64,000 nucleotides of DNA from Azospirillum humicireducens. GTDB lineage: Bacteria; Pseudomonadota; Alphaproteobacteria; Azospirillales; Azospirillaceae. The translations under genes and the position numbers were made by a program. Location of the stretch: contig NZ_CP015285.1 of the NCBI RefSeq assembly GCF_001639105.2, positions 1,604,501 to 1,668,500 of the forward strand, given 5' to 3'. The notes below the pieces were generated by a model. That model made no database searches, was not told where the DNA came from, and saw nothing but the letters and a program-made list of their open reading frames with translations. Below, in pieces: positions 56,302-64,000 of the stretch. Position 1 is the stretch's first letter. Each line of letters begins with the position of its first letter.

Positions 56302-56329
56302 ACTATAGGAAAAACCCGGAACATGTCAA
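56302..56329 (-). promoter_or_regulatory. Sigma-70 promoter of the rpsM operon
   Basis: On the minus strand TTGACA (56329-56324), a 16-bp spacer, and TATAGT (56307-56302). All six -35 bases match and five of six -10 bases. The rpsM ATG is about 140 bp further. Confidence 0.85.
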
Positions 56330-56596
56330 GGCCGTTTACTCGGCCGGGACCGCCTTCCGGACCGGAGCCGGCACCGCATCGGGCCGTTCGCGGCCGGGGT
56401 CGGCGTCATCGACCGGCATATCCCGCACCGGAACCGGACTGAGCGGCAGCCGCCCGGCATCAACTCGGCTTCAGCCCGATGTCCGCCAGATCTGGCGCAG
56501 CCGCTGGACGTGCAGATGCTCGCCGATGGCCTGCACCACCGGCTCCCCAGAGTCTCCAGCGTGAGCACGCGGTTCCGGCTTCTCTCTCCGCCTCGC
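56330..56596. other. 267-bp non-coding stretch with a possible gene remnant
   Basis: Between the TPR gene and the rpsM promoter. Read on the minus strand, one frame gives VVQAIGEHLHVQRLRQIW before a stop at 56471, while the neighbouring frame ends ADIGLKPS. This has coding-like character but is split across frames and has no start. Confidence 0.35.
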
Positions 56597-57154
56597 CTAG
56601 AGATCGGTCCCGGCGGCACGAAACCGGATGGTGTCGGCCTGTGCGCGGACCCGGTCGAGATGAGGGTTGATCCTCAGGGCCGCATCGAAGGCACGCAGTG
56701 CCGGCTTCTCGTCTCCCAAGGCGAGATAGACCAGCCCGAGTTCCACCAGCGCCCCGAAATGACGCGGCTCCAGCGACAGGGCATGGCGCAGGTCCAGCAT
56801 GGCGGAGCGGTAGTCGCCCAGCATGTAATGGGTCGCGGCACGCTTGTTCCAGCCTTCGGCATAGGACGGGTCGCGAGCGACCACTGCGTCGAAAACGCGC
56901 AGGGCCGATCCGTAATCGTCGCTGTTCAGGCTGAAAACGCCGGCGCGCATGTCGCGGACCATCGTCGGATCGGGATGATCGAGCCAGAAATCCCAGATAT
57001 GCTCTTCCACCGATTCGGCATAGGCGGCGTCGGTCGTGCTGTGCAAGGCTTGGAAAAGGCTGTCCAGACGCAGAGACCCCTGCCCCGCCCCAGCCGGCAC
57101 CCCAAGGGTCAGCAGCAAAAGCACAGTCAAGGAAAAGAAGCGTCGAATCATCAT
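56597..57154 (-). CDS. Tetratricopeptide-repeat protein, periplasmic
   Basis: 185 aa from ATG 57154 (MMIRRFFSLTVLLLL), a signal peptide that ends near GVPAGAGQG. Three TPR units can be read: NSDDYGSALRVFDAVVARDPSY, NKRAATHYMLGDYRSAMLDL, and GALVELGLVYLALGDEKPALR. It is probably a periplasmic interaction scaffold. Function is unassigned. Its upstream region is AT-rich with short palindromes (57188-57204). It is not part of the rpsM or fusA units. Confidence 0.78.
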   Translation of the reverse strand: MMIRRFFSLTVLLLLTLGVPAGAGQGSLRLDSLFQALHSTTDAAYAESVEEHIWDFWLDHPDPTMVRDMRAGVFSLNSDDYGSALRVFDAVVARDPSYAEGWNKRAATHYMLGDYRSAMLDLRHALSLEPRHFGALVELGLVYLALGDEKPALRAFDAALRINPHLDRVRAQADTIRFRAAGTDL

Positions 57155-57375
57155 GCTCCAAATTTGTGCACGGATTCGACGCTCTGCCAACAATTTTTTT
57201 GTTGCAAAATGCTAACAAATTGCACAAAGGCGCCGGCGTCCGGCCCTTACCGCGATCCAAACGCCGCCGGATAACGCCGGCCATGCCGTCCACCCTGTCC
57301 CCTTCCTGTTCGGATGGCTTCCGAACCCGCGCCGCGAATGGCCGCCCGCAGCCCTCCCGCGGTTCGAAAAAGGAA

Positions 57376-57403
57376 ACGGCCGGCGGATTTCTCCGCCGGC
57401 CGT
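57376..57403 (-). terminator. Rho-independent terminator of fusA
   Basis: ACGGCCGGCGGA pairs perfectly with TCCGCCGGCCGT around a 4-nt loop and is followed on the minus strand by TTCCTTTTTC. It lies 53 bp after the fusA stop. Confidence 0.9.
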
Positions 57404-57456
57404 CGAACTTACCGGAAATGTCCCGATTGTCAGTCTCGATCGCTCGAGACGGACGA

Positions 57457-59598
57457 TCAGGCGGCCTTGTTGCGGCCGGCCACGATTTCGTCGGTGACGT
57501 TGCGCGGCACCGGCTCGTAGTGGCTGAACTCCATCGAGTAGGACGCACGGCCCGAGGTCATGCCGCGCAGCTGGCCGATGTAGCCGAACATCTCGTTCAG
57601 CGGGACATTGGCCTCGACGGCGATGTTCGAACCACGCTCCAGCTGGCCCAGGACGGTGCCGCGACGACGGTTCACGTCGCCGATGACGTCGCCCAGGTAA
57701 TCCTCCGGCGTGACGATCTCGACCTTCATCACCGGCTCGAGCAGGATCGGACCGGCCTTCGGCAGGGCCTCACGGAAGCAGGCCTTGGCGGCGATTTCGA
57801 ACGTCAGGGCGTTCGAGTCGACGTCGTGGTACTTGCCGTCCACCAGGCGGGCGCTGAAGTCGACAGTCGGGTAGCCGGCGAGGACGCCATCTTCCTTCTG
57901 CATTTCCAGACCCTTGCCGACCGACGGGACATATTCGCGCGGAACCGAACCGCCGACCGTCTCGTCCTTGAAGGTGAAGCCGGCGCCACGCTCCAGCGGC
58001 TCGAAGATGATCTTCACTTCGGCGAACTGGCCCGAACCACCGGTCTGCTTCTTGTGGGTGTAGGTGTATTCGACCGGCTTGGTGATCGTCTCGCGGTAGG
58101 CGACCTGGGGCTTGCCCATGTTGCCTTCCACGCCGAACTCCGTGCGCATGCGGTCCAGCGTCACTTCCAGGTGCAGCTCGCCCATGCCGCGCAGGATGGT
58201 CTGGCCGGTTTCACGGTCGGTCTCCAGGCGGAGCGACGGATCGGCGCGGACCATCTTGCCGAGCGCGATCGAGAACTTCTCCTGCTCGCCCTTGGTCTTC
58301 GGCTCGACCGAGACGCTGATGACGGGGTCGGGGAAGCGCATGCGCTCCAGGATGACCGGGTGGGCGGCGTCGCAGAGCGTGTCACCGGTCTCGGTCTCCT
58401 GCAGGGAGACGAGCGCGATGATGTCGCCGGCGCGGGCTTCCTCGATCGGGTTGGCGTCCTTCGCGAACATCTCGACCATGCGGCCGATCTTCTCGCGCTT
58501 GCCGCGGGTCGAGTTCAGGATCGACATGCCCTTCGTCAGCACGCCCGAATAGACGCGGATGAAGGTCATCGAGCCGTAGGTGTCGTTCAGCACCTTGAAC
58601 GCCAGCGCCGAGAAGGGCGCGTCGTCGGAGCTGAGACGCTCGCCGTTCGGGTTGCCGTCCTCGTCCACCGTCTTGATGGCCTCGACGTCGGTCGGGGCCG
58701 GCAGCAGGTCGACGACCGCGTCCAGAACCTGGCAGACGCCCTTGTTCTTGTAGGACGAGCCGCACAGCACCGGGGTGAAGGCGCCGGAGATGGTGCCCTT
58801 GCGCAGGCAGGCGCGCAGCACGTCCGGCGACGGCTCCTCACCCGACTCCAGGTAGGCTTCCATCGCCGCGTCGTCCTGCTCCAGGGCGGTGTCGACGAGT
58901 TCGGCGCGCAGGGCCGGAATGCTGGCGACGTTGTCCAGGTCTTCCTTGACGGTCAGGTTGAGCTTGCTCGCGAGATCGTCGGTGATCTCCCAGGTCTCCC
59001 ACTTGGCGTCCTTGTCGTCGGAGAACCAGACATAGGCCTTCATCTCGACCAGATCGACCATGCCGCGGAAGTTGTCTTCCGAGCCCAGCGGAACCTGGAT
59101 GCAGACCGGGCGGGCGTTCAGGCGCGAGCGGATCATGCCGACGCAGCGCTGGAAGTTGGCGCCCGAGCGGTCCATCTTGTTGACGTAGCAGATGCGCGGA
59201 ACGTTGTAGTTGTCCGCCAGACGCCAGTTGGTCTCCGACTGCGGCTCCACGCCGGCGACGCCGTCGAACACCACGACCGCGCCGTCGAGCACGCGCAGGC
59301 TGCGGTTCACCTCGATGGTGAAGTCGACGTGGCCCGGGGTGTCGATGACGTTGATCTTCTTCTCGCGCCAGAAGGCGGAAACGGCGGCCGACTGAATGGT
59401 GATGCCGCGCTTCTGCTCCTGCTCCATGTAGTCGGTCGTGGTCGACGTCTTGAGATCCTTCGTCTCGTGGACGTCGATGATCGTGTGCTTGCGACCGGTG
59501 TAGTACAGAATGCGTTCGGTGGTCGTCGTCTTGCCCGCGTCGACGTGGGCGATGATGCCGATGTTCCGAATGTCAGACAGTGGCGTTTGGCGCGGCAT
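57457..59598 (-). CDS. fusA: Elongation factor G (stand-alone, possibly a paralogue)
   Basis: 713 aa, slightly longer than classical EF-G. G1 is AHVDAGKT (17-24), G3 is DTPGH, and G4 is NKMD. Domain II to V features include FVYSG-like strands, GMGELHLEV and [11 protein letters not shown]. It is not in a str operon with rpsL, rpsG and tuf, which is where alphaproteobacterial fusA usually sits. The G1 loop, switch region and insert around [15 protein letters not shown] differ from the usual alphaproteobacterial sequence as I recall it. It may be a second EF-G copy. A perfect CtrA box lies 99 bp upstream. Confidence 0.9.
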   Translation of the reverse strand: MPRQTPLSDIRNIGIIAHVDAGKTTTTERILYYTGRKHTIIDVHETKDLKTSTTTDYMEQEQKRGITIQSAAVSAFWREKKINVIDTPGHVDFTIEVNRSLRVLDGAVVVFDGVAGVEPQSETNWRLADNYNVPRICYVNKMDRSGANFQRCVGMIRSRLNARPVCIQVPLGSEDNFRGMVDLVEMKAYVWFSDDKDAKWETWEITDDLASKLNLTVKEDLDNVASIPALRAELVDTALEQDDAAMEAYLESGEEPSPDVLRACLRKGTISGAFTPVLCGSSYKNKGVCQVLDAVVDLLPAPTDVEAIKTVDEDGNPNGERLSSDDAPFSALAFKVLNDTYGSMTFIRVYSGVLTKGMSILNSTRGKREKIGRMVEMFAKDANPIEEARAGDIIALVSLQETETGDTLCDAAHPVILERMRFPDPVISVSVEPKTKGEQEKFSIALGKMVRADPSLRLETDRETGQTILRGMGELHLEVTLDRMRTEFGVEGNMGKPQVAYRETITKPVEYTYTHKKQTGGSGQFAEVKIIFEPLERGAGFTFKDETVGGSVPREYVPSVGKGLEMQKEDGVLAGYPTVDFSARLVDGKYHDVDSNALTFEIAAKACFREALPKAGPILLEPVMKVEIVTPEDYLGDVIGDVNRRRGTVLGQLERGSNIAVEANVPLNEMFGYIGQLRGMTSGRASYSMEFSHYEPVPRNVTDEIVAGRNKAA

Positions 59599-59696
59599 GT
59601 TGCGGTTCCATTGCAGTAACGCGACAACCGAAGCGCGACCGTCAGAGGTCGTCCGCTTCGGCGGCAGAGGTTGGTCGGGGTTTTACGGGCGATCTG

Positions 59697-59711
59697 TTAA
59701 GGCGTCATTAA
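59697..59711. promoter_or_regulatory. Perfect CtrA box upstream of fusA
   Basis: TTAA-GGCGTCA-TTAA is an exact match to the CtrA consensus, 99 bp before the fusA start in the fusA/ridA gap. In GC-rich DNA chance occurrence is unlikely. Confidence 0.7.
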
Positions 59712-59826
59712 CATTCCGTAAACCGACAGCAATTTGTCGGAATATTGAAGCGCGCGGCCCTCACAGCGTTCGGGCCACGCCGGCACACCCCAACCGAGGC
59801 TGCCGGGTCGCCCCGTTTCCGCCGCC

Positions 59827-60174
59827 TTATTTAGCAGCGGTGACCTGAATTTCAACGAGATACTGGGGGGCGGCCAGCTTGGCCTCCACCGTGGCGCGGG
59901 CCGGCGGATTGGCCGGATCGACCCAGGCGTCCCAGGCCTTGTTCATCGCGCCGAAGCTGGCGATGTCGGCCAGATAGATGGTGGTCGACAGCAGCTTGCT
60001 CTTGTCGCTGCCCGCTTCCGCCAGCAGGGCGTCGATCTGGGCCAGGATCTGGATGGTCTGGCGCTCGACGTCGGGCGTCGGCTCGTCGGCGACCTGACCG
60101 GCGAGATAGACCGTGTCCTTGTGGACAACCATCTGGCTCATGCGCGGTCCGGTGTGGAAGCGCTGGATCGACAT
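59827..60174 (-). CDS. RidA/YjgF family enamine-imine deaminase
   Basis: 115 aa from ATG 60174. RidA signature: YLAGQVADEPTPDVERQTIQILAQID, LSTTIYLADIASFGAMN, and PPARATVEAKLAAPQYLVEIQ. The catalytic Arg in PPARATVEAKL is present. RidA hydrolyses reactive 2-aminoacrylate-type imines. Its start is 94 bp from the protease stop. Confidence 0.92.
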   Translation of the reverse strand: MSIQRFHTGPRMSQMVVHKDTVYLAGQVADEPTPDVERQTIQILAQIDALLAEAGSDKSKLLSTTIYLADIASFGAMNKAWDAWVDPANPPARATVEAKLAAPQYLVEIQVTAAK

Positions 60175-60268
60175 TGCGGAAAGACTCCGGGTTCCGGGGG
60201 CAGAAAAGACGCGGGTACGTCTATGCCATTCGGGGCCGCGCGCGAAGAAAAAAATGCGCCTCTCCCGC

Positions 60269-61030
60269 TCAGCGCTGCTCCGCGGCGGTATCCTTCGCCA
60301 AAAGTGCGGCAAACCGTCCGGCGGGAACCGCGAAATTGCGCACGGCCGGCGCATGTCCGGCAGCGACGCCGACTCCGGCAACGGCCCAGGCGCTCCGGGC
60401 CCCCTCCTCGCCATCCGCCCTCCGCGCCAGCAGCGGCCCGCCGCTGGTTCCGCGCGTGGCGTCGCAATCATGCACCAGCAGCCCGGCGCTCTCCCCCAGC
60501 ATCCGGCAGTCACGGTCGGCCATCAGGATCTGCGCCCGGTCCTGGCTGTAGCCGCCGAGCATCAGCGGCGTTCCAGCCGGCAGGGGCACCGCAAGGACTG
60601 GGAGCGGGGGCGCCGACTCCGGCGCCGCCTCGGCCAGCGTCAGCACAGCCCAGTCGGCTGAAACCACCGGATTGGCCGCAGCGGGATCATAGGCCGGATC
60701 GGTCCGGACACGGGCGACCGTGACATGCCGTGTAAACTCCCCCCGGTCATAGCCGAACAGGACGTGCAGGGAGGACGCCTGCAGAAAACGCCGTGTCCGC
60801 GGGTTGAACAGGCAATGGGCGGCGGTCACCACCGTGCGCGGCCCCACCAGCGCCCCGGTGCAGCGGCCGGCCAGGTTGGTCTGCACGCGGACGACGCTGC
60901 GCCAGGGATCGGCCGACGCATCCACCGGCACCCGCCGGTCCCCCGGCCCGACACCGGGCAGCAGCGGCCGTTCCGCCCGGACACCAGGCGCGCCGGCCAG
61001 AGTTGAAAGCACAAGCGCGGCTGCGGCCAT
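60269..61030 (-). CDS. Trypsin-like serine protease (secreted)
   Basis: 253 aa from ATG 61030. Signal peptide MAAAALVLSTLAGAPGVRA. The catalytic triad is intact: His72 in TVVTAAHCLF, Asp126 in SADWAVLTL, Ser196 in TRGTSGGPLL. Paired cysteines (Cys57 with Cys73, Cys175 with Cys189) fit S1 disulfides. The periplasm is the probable site. A TTG at 61096 would add 22 Arg-rich residues and is an alternative start. It is divergent from topB by 84 bp. Confidence 0.88.
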   Translation of the reverse strand: MAAAALVLSTLAGAPGVRAERPLLPGVGPGDRRVPVDASADPWRSVVRVQTNLAGRCTGALVGPRTVVTAAHCLFNPRTRRFLQASSLHVLFGYDRGEFTRHVTVARVRTDPAYDPAAANPVVSADWAVLTLAEAAPESAPPLPVLAVPLPAGTPLMLGGYSQDRAQILMADRDCRMLGESAGLLVHDCDATRGTSGGPLLARRADGEEGARSAWAVAGVGVAAGHAPAVRNFAVPAGRFAALLAKDTAAEQR

Positions 61031-61114
61031 GCGGCCGAGGCCGCCAAGGCCAAGGTGGCGCCGGCCCCGCGGACGTTCTTGCTCTGTTTCCCTCAATCCC
61101 GTATTCTCCCGCGC

Positions 61115-63352
61115 ATGGCGACGCTGATCATCACCGAGAAATCCAGCCAGGCGAAGGACCTGCGCGCGGCCCTGGGAGACCGTTACGGCCGCATCCTGCC
61201 GGCCGAAGGGCATCTGCTGCGGCTTGCCGAACCGGACGAGGTCGATCCCGATTGGAAACGCTGGTCGACGACCCTGTTGAAGCCGGACGGGCTCTATCCC
61301 ACCCGCCCCGACCAGGGCGGCAACAAGGCGGCGAAGCTCCAGGCGATCACCGCGGCGCTGCGTGCCTGCGATGAAGTGATCCTCGCCACCGACTGCGACC
61401 GTGAAGGCCAGCTGATCGGGCAGGAGATCCTGGAACATATCGGCTATCGCGGCAAGGTGCGGCGCGCTCTTTTCACCGCGCAGGATCCGAAGACCCTGCG
61501 TGATGCCTTCGCCCGGCTGAAACCCAACGACTCCATGCGGCCGCTCTACGAGGCGGCGGTCGCGCGCCAGCAAGCCGACCAGATCTACAACCTGTCGCTC
61601 ACCCGCACGGCGACCAAGACACTGCTCGCCCCCGGCACCCGCGGCGTCATCGGCATCGGCCGGGTCAAGACACCGACGCTCGCCATCGTCTGCCTGCGCG
61701 AGCTGGAGATCCGCAACTTCAAGCCGGAGGATTACTTCGAGATCGTGGCGACCGCCACCGTGGCGGAGGGCAGCTTTCAGATGCGCCATGCCCCGGCGCC
61801 GAAGGACCGCATCAAGGACCGGGCGGCGGCCGAGGCCATCGCCCGCGCCGCCGACAACCACCGCGGCCCGCTGACGGTGACGGTGGAGGAGAAGCGGCAG
61901 GCGCCGCCCAAGCTGTATGATTTGCCATCGCTGCAGAAGACCTGCGGCCAGCGTTGGGGCTGGACCGCCGACCGCACGCTGGCGGTGGCGCAGGAGCTCT
62001 ATGACGGCGACGGCAAGAAGCTCATCACCTATCCGCGCGCCGAGGCACGCTATCTGTCGGAGAACCAGATCGGCGACGTGCCGGCCATCGTCGGCGCACT
62101 GACCCGGCTGCGGGGCTTCGCGCATCTCGACGTTGCCCGCCCGGTGATCCGCAAGGGCAAGTCCGGCCATTTCTGCGACAGGGCGCTGGAAGGCGTGTCG
62201 CACCATGCGGTGATCCCCAACGTCAATGTGCTGGACGATCTCGAATCGCGGCTGGTCCGGCTGACCGATGACGAGAAGCGGCTGTTCGCGCTGATCTGCC
62301 GCTCCTACCTTGCCGCGGTGATGCCCGATTACGAATATCGCCAGACCAGCGTGACCATGCCGGTCCCGGTCGGCGCCAAGCCGGTCGCCTTCCGCGCGGT
62401 CGGGCGCATCCCGCTGAAGCTGGGCTGGAAGGCCGCCTTCGGCTCCGCCGAGTCCGAGGGCAAGCCGGAGGAGGAAGCCGAACAGACCCTGCCGCCGCTG
62501 ACCGACGGCGAGCCTGCGAGCCTAAGCGATCCCAAGGTGGAGGCCAAGCGCACCCAGACGCCGCCGCGCTATAATGAAGGCACGCTGGTCGACGCCATGC
62601 AGAACGCCTGGCGCTTCGTCGAGGATCCAGCTCTGCGCGACCGGCTGAAGGAGGCGAAGGGCATCGGCACGCCGGCCACCCGTGCCGAGGTGATCAAGGG
62701 ACTGCGCAAGCAGAACCTGCTGGGAGCCGACGGCAAATGGCTGGTGCCCACCCCGGCCGGGCTGCACCTGTTCCAGACCCTGCGCGCCGCCGCCCCCACC
62801 CTGGTCGATCCCGGCACCACCGCCCTGTGGGAAATGAAGCTGGACGAGGTTGTCACCGGCCGCGCCGACTTCCGCGGCGTCATCGACGCCATCGCGACCG
62901 AGGCGGACCGGCTGATCGGTGCGCTGGTCGGACAGCGCGGGACGATGCTCGACCTCGGCCTGCCCGCGCCCAAGGCACGATTCGGCCGCCGCAGCGCGGG
63001 CGGGCGCACCGCCTCCGCTGCCACTGCGGAAATCGCCAAGCCGGCGCGTCGGCGGACCCGCAAAGTGGCACCTCCGTCGGAGGGTGAGGCTTCCGCGCCG
63101 AAGCCGCGCCGTGTCCGCAAAGCCAAGATTCCCGCATCGTCCCCGCCGGCGACTGCGCAGACCGATGGCGCGCAGCCAGCAGCAGCGGCCGCCGGTTCGG
63201 CACCGCCAAGCGGGCATCGCCGCCGCGAGCCGACGGAACGCATGGTTTCCTTTGCCCGCAGTCTGGCGGAGCGCAAGGGGATCGACCTGCCCGCCCCGTG
63301 CCTGCGCGATTTCGACCAGTGCCGCAGCTTCCTGGACCAGCACGCACGCTGA
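61115..63352 (+). CDS. topB: Type IA DNA topoisomerase (topoisomerase III)
   Basis: 745 aa from ATG 61115. TOPRIM begins MATLIITEKSSQAKDLRAALG, with the acidic motif ATDCDREGQLIGQEI. The catalytic tyrosine is Tyr306 in ITYPRAEARYLSEN, where classical TopB has YPRSDxRYL. No zinc fingers. The C-terminus has a Lys/Arg/Ala-rich linker and a short module TERMVSFARSLAERKG...CRSFLDQH that recurs in this family. It decatenates single-stranded or nicked DNA. topA is in the same window, so both type IA enzymes are present. Confidence 0.92.
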   Translation: MATLIITEKSSQAKDLRAALGDRYGRILPAEGHLLRLAEPDEVDPDWKRWSTTLLKPDGLYPTRPDQGGNKAAKLQAITAALRACDEVILATDCDREGQLIGQEILEHIGYRGKVRRALFTAQDPKTLRDAFARLKPNDSMRPLYEAAVARQQADQIYNLSLTRTATKTLLAPGTRGVIGIGRVKTPTLAIVCLRELEIRNFKPEDYFEIVATATVAEGSFQMRHAPAPKDRIKDRAAAEAIARAADNHRGPLTVTVEEKRQAPPKLYDLPSLQKTCGQRWGWTADRTLAVAQELYDGDGKKLITYPRAEARYLSENQIGDVPAIVGALTRLRGFAHLDVARPVIRKGKSGHFCDRALEGVSHHAVIPNVNVLDDLESRLVRLTDDEKRLFALICRSYLAAVMPDYEYRQTSVTMPVPVGAKPVAFRAVGRIPLKLGWKAAFGSAESEGKPEEEAEQTLPPLTDGEPASLSDPKVEAKRTQTPPRYNEGTLVDAMQNAWRFVEDPALRDRLKEAKGIGTPATRAEVIKGLRKQNLLGADGKWLVPTPAGLHLFQTLRAAAPTLVDPGTTALWEMKLDEVVTGRADFRGVIDAIATEADRLIGALVGQRGTMLDLGLPAPKARFGRRSAGGRTASAATAEIAKPARRRTRKVAPPSEGEASAPKPRRVRKAKIPASSPPATAQTDGAQPAAAAAGSAPPSGHRRREPTERMVSFARSLAERKGIDLPAPCLRDFDQCRSFLDQHAR

Positions 63353-63404
63353 ACCCGCGACGGACCGCGAGGCAACGGCCCCGCCATTATTCTGTTGAAG
63401 GCAA

Positions 63405-63428
63405 GAGAAAAGCCCCTCAACGGGGGCT
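63405..63428 (-). terminator. Terminator of tRNA-Val
   Basis: AGCCCCCGTTGAGGGGCT forms a stem and is followed by TTTCTCTT on the minus strand, 24 bp after the tRNA end. Confidence 0.8.
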
Positions 63429-63451
63429 GTCTGCGGAAGCATCGATGGGAA

Positions 63452-63526
63452 TGGTGGGCGATGAGGGGATCGAACCCCCGACATTCTCGGTGTAAACGAG
63501 ACGCTCTACCGCTGAGCTAATCGCCC
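63452..63526 (-). tRNA. tRNA-Val(UAC)
   Basis: 75 nt including encoded CCA. Acceptor GGGCGAT/ATCGCCC pairs, D arm with AGCTCAGCGGTAGAGC, anticodon arm TCTCG-TTTACAC-CGAGA with anticodon TAC, and T arm GTCGGGGGTTCGATCCCC. All arms fold. Confidence 0.97.
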
Positions 63527-63559
63527 GAACCCTGAAAAGGGCTTTGTTTTCAAACACAA

Positions 63560-63585
63560 GCCGGCCGGGTTTATGCCCGGCCGGC
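63560..63585 (-). terminator. Terminator of the HU gene
   Basis: A perfect 10-bp stem GCCGGCCGGG/CCCGGCCGGC with a 6-nt loop, followed on the minus strand by TTGTGTTTG. It is 50 bp after the HU stop and ahead of tRNA-Val. Confidence 0.8.
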
Positions 63586-63635
63586 CGCACTATGCCCTGA
63601 ACGGGCTGGAAACTTCAAGCCCGTCCGGCTGAAAC

Positions 63636-63908
63636 TCAGTTCAGCGCGTCCTTGAGGGTCTTGCCTGCCTTGAACTTCGGCTGCTTGGACGCCGGAATGT
63701 CGATCTTCTCGCCAGTGCGCGGATTGCGGCCTTCCGTGGCGGGACGCTCAGCCACCGCGAAGGTGCCGAAGCCGACCAGACGGACCTCATCGCCATTCTT
63801 CAAGGACTCGGCAATGCTGTCGAACACGGCGTCGACGGCCTTCGTGGCGTCGGTCTTGGACAAACCGGACGCTTCGGCAACATGCGCCACGAGATCGTTC
63901 TTGTTCAC
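63636..63908 (-). CDS. hup: HU family DNA-binding protein
   Basis: 90 aa from GTG 63908, preceded by GAAGGGGGA. HU fold with VDAVFDSIAESLKNGDEVRLVGFGTF, the DNA-contacting arm RPATEGRNPRTGEKIDIPASKQPKF and the ending KAGKTLKDALN. Length is standard. HU compacts and bends DNA and supports replication and supercoiling control. In many proteobacteria it lies downstream of lon; the window ends too early to tell. Confidence 0.96.
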   Translation of the reverse strand: MNKNDLVAHVAEASGLSKTDATKAVDAVFDSIAESLKNGDEVRLVGFGTFAVAERPATEGRNPRTGEKIDIPASKQPKFKAGKTLKDALN

Positions 63909-64000
63909 GCAATCCCCCTTCCAAATTCAGCAAATACTGAAAGACAAAAGCCGCCCCAGGACTTTTCGTCCACGACTTATTGGAAGCAAAGGATAAGCAC

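Noticed and set aside
57166..59619. Plus-strand open frame (817 codons)
   Set aside because: Antisense to fusA.

Overview
The window is GC-rich DNA from an alphaproteobacterium, most likely a Rhodospirillales member close to Azospirillum. This rests on the CtrA-pathway proteins SciP, DivK, PleD and FliX, a DksA lacking the zinc cysteines, an EipB-type envelope protein and a classical alphaproteobacterial flagellar gene order. It looks like ordinary chromosome. I see no insertion sequence, prophage, CRISPR array or rRNA, and one tRNA gene. Species assignment is inference.

Layout. (1) 1-4.6 kb: a truncated PAS-PAS-GGDEF-EAL signalling gene, then recO and parC. (2) 4.7-20.8 kb: flagellar region with fliL-fliM-DUF6468-motE on the minus strand, flgF-flgG-flgA-flgH on the plus strand, dksA and fliX on the minus strand, flgI-flgJ-flgN-like on the plus strand, then fliK, flgD and sciP. 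A 2 kb block of small orphan genes and an unassigned ATP-grasp enzyme sits between flgH and dksA. Two good sigma-54 promoters (before flgF and fliK), one weaker one (before flgI) and CtrA-like boxes (fliX/flgI and sciP) fit the known CtrA/sigma-54 flagellar hierarchy. (3) 20.8-28 kb: a TetR/MaoC pair sharing a duplicated operator, a TRAP binding protein, mtnP, a rhomboid protease, a crotonase and a soluble PAS chemoreceptor. (4) 28.4-40 kb: dprA-topA, a crotonase/CoA-binding/metY run, an MFS transporter, rsmA-arfB and araC-azlC-azlD. (5) 40-53.5 kb: a DUF4405 membrane protein, a SWIM-SNF2 helicase, a PAP2 phosphatase, divK-pleD, a second diguanylate cyclase, a 2-hydroxyacid dehydrogenase, eipB, rarA and small envelope genes. 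(6) 53.6-60.2 kb: rpsM-rpsK-rpoA-rplQ with its own promoter, a TPR protein, a stand-alone fusA and ridA. (7) 60.2-64 kb: a trypsin-like protease divergent from a type IA topoisomerase (topB), tRNA-Val(UAC) and an HU gene.

The linking theme is cell-cycle and flagellar control. SciP, DivK, PleD and FliX are encoded here. CtrA-like TTAA-N7-TTAA sites lie upstream of fliX/flgI, sciP and divK, and a perfect one lies upstream of the isolated fusA. I did not find a clearly new multi-gene system. The best leads are the CtrA box at fusA, the translationally coupled DUF6468 gene between fliM and motE, the ATP-grasp block inside the flagellar cluster and the TetR/MaoC double operator.
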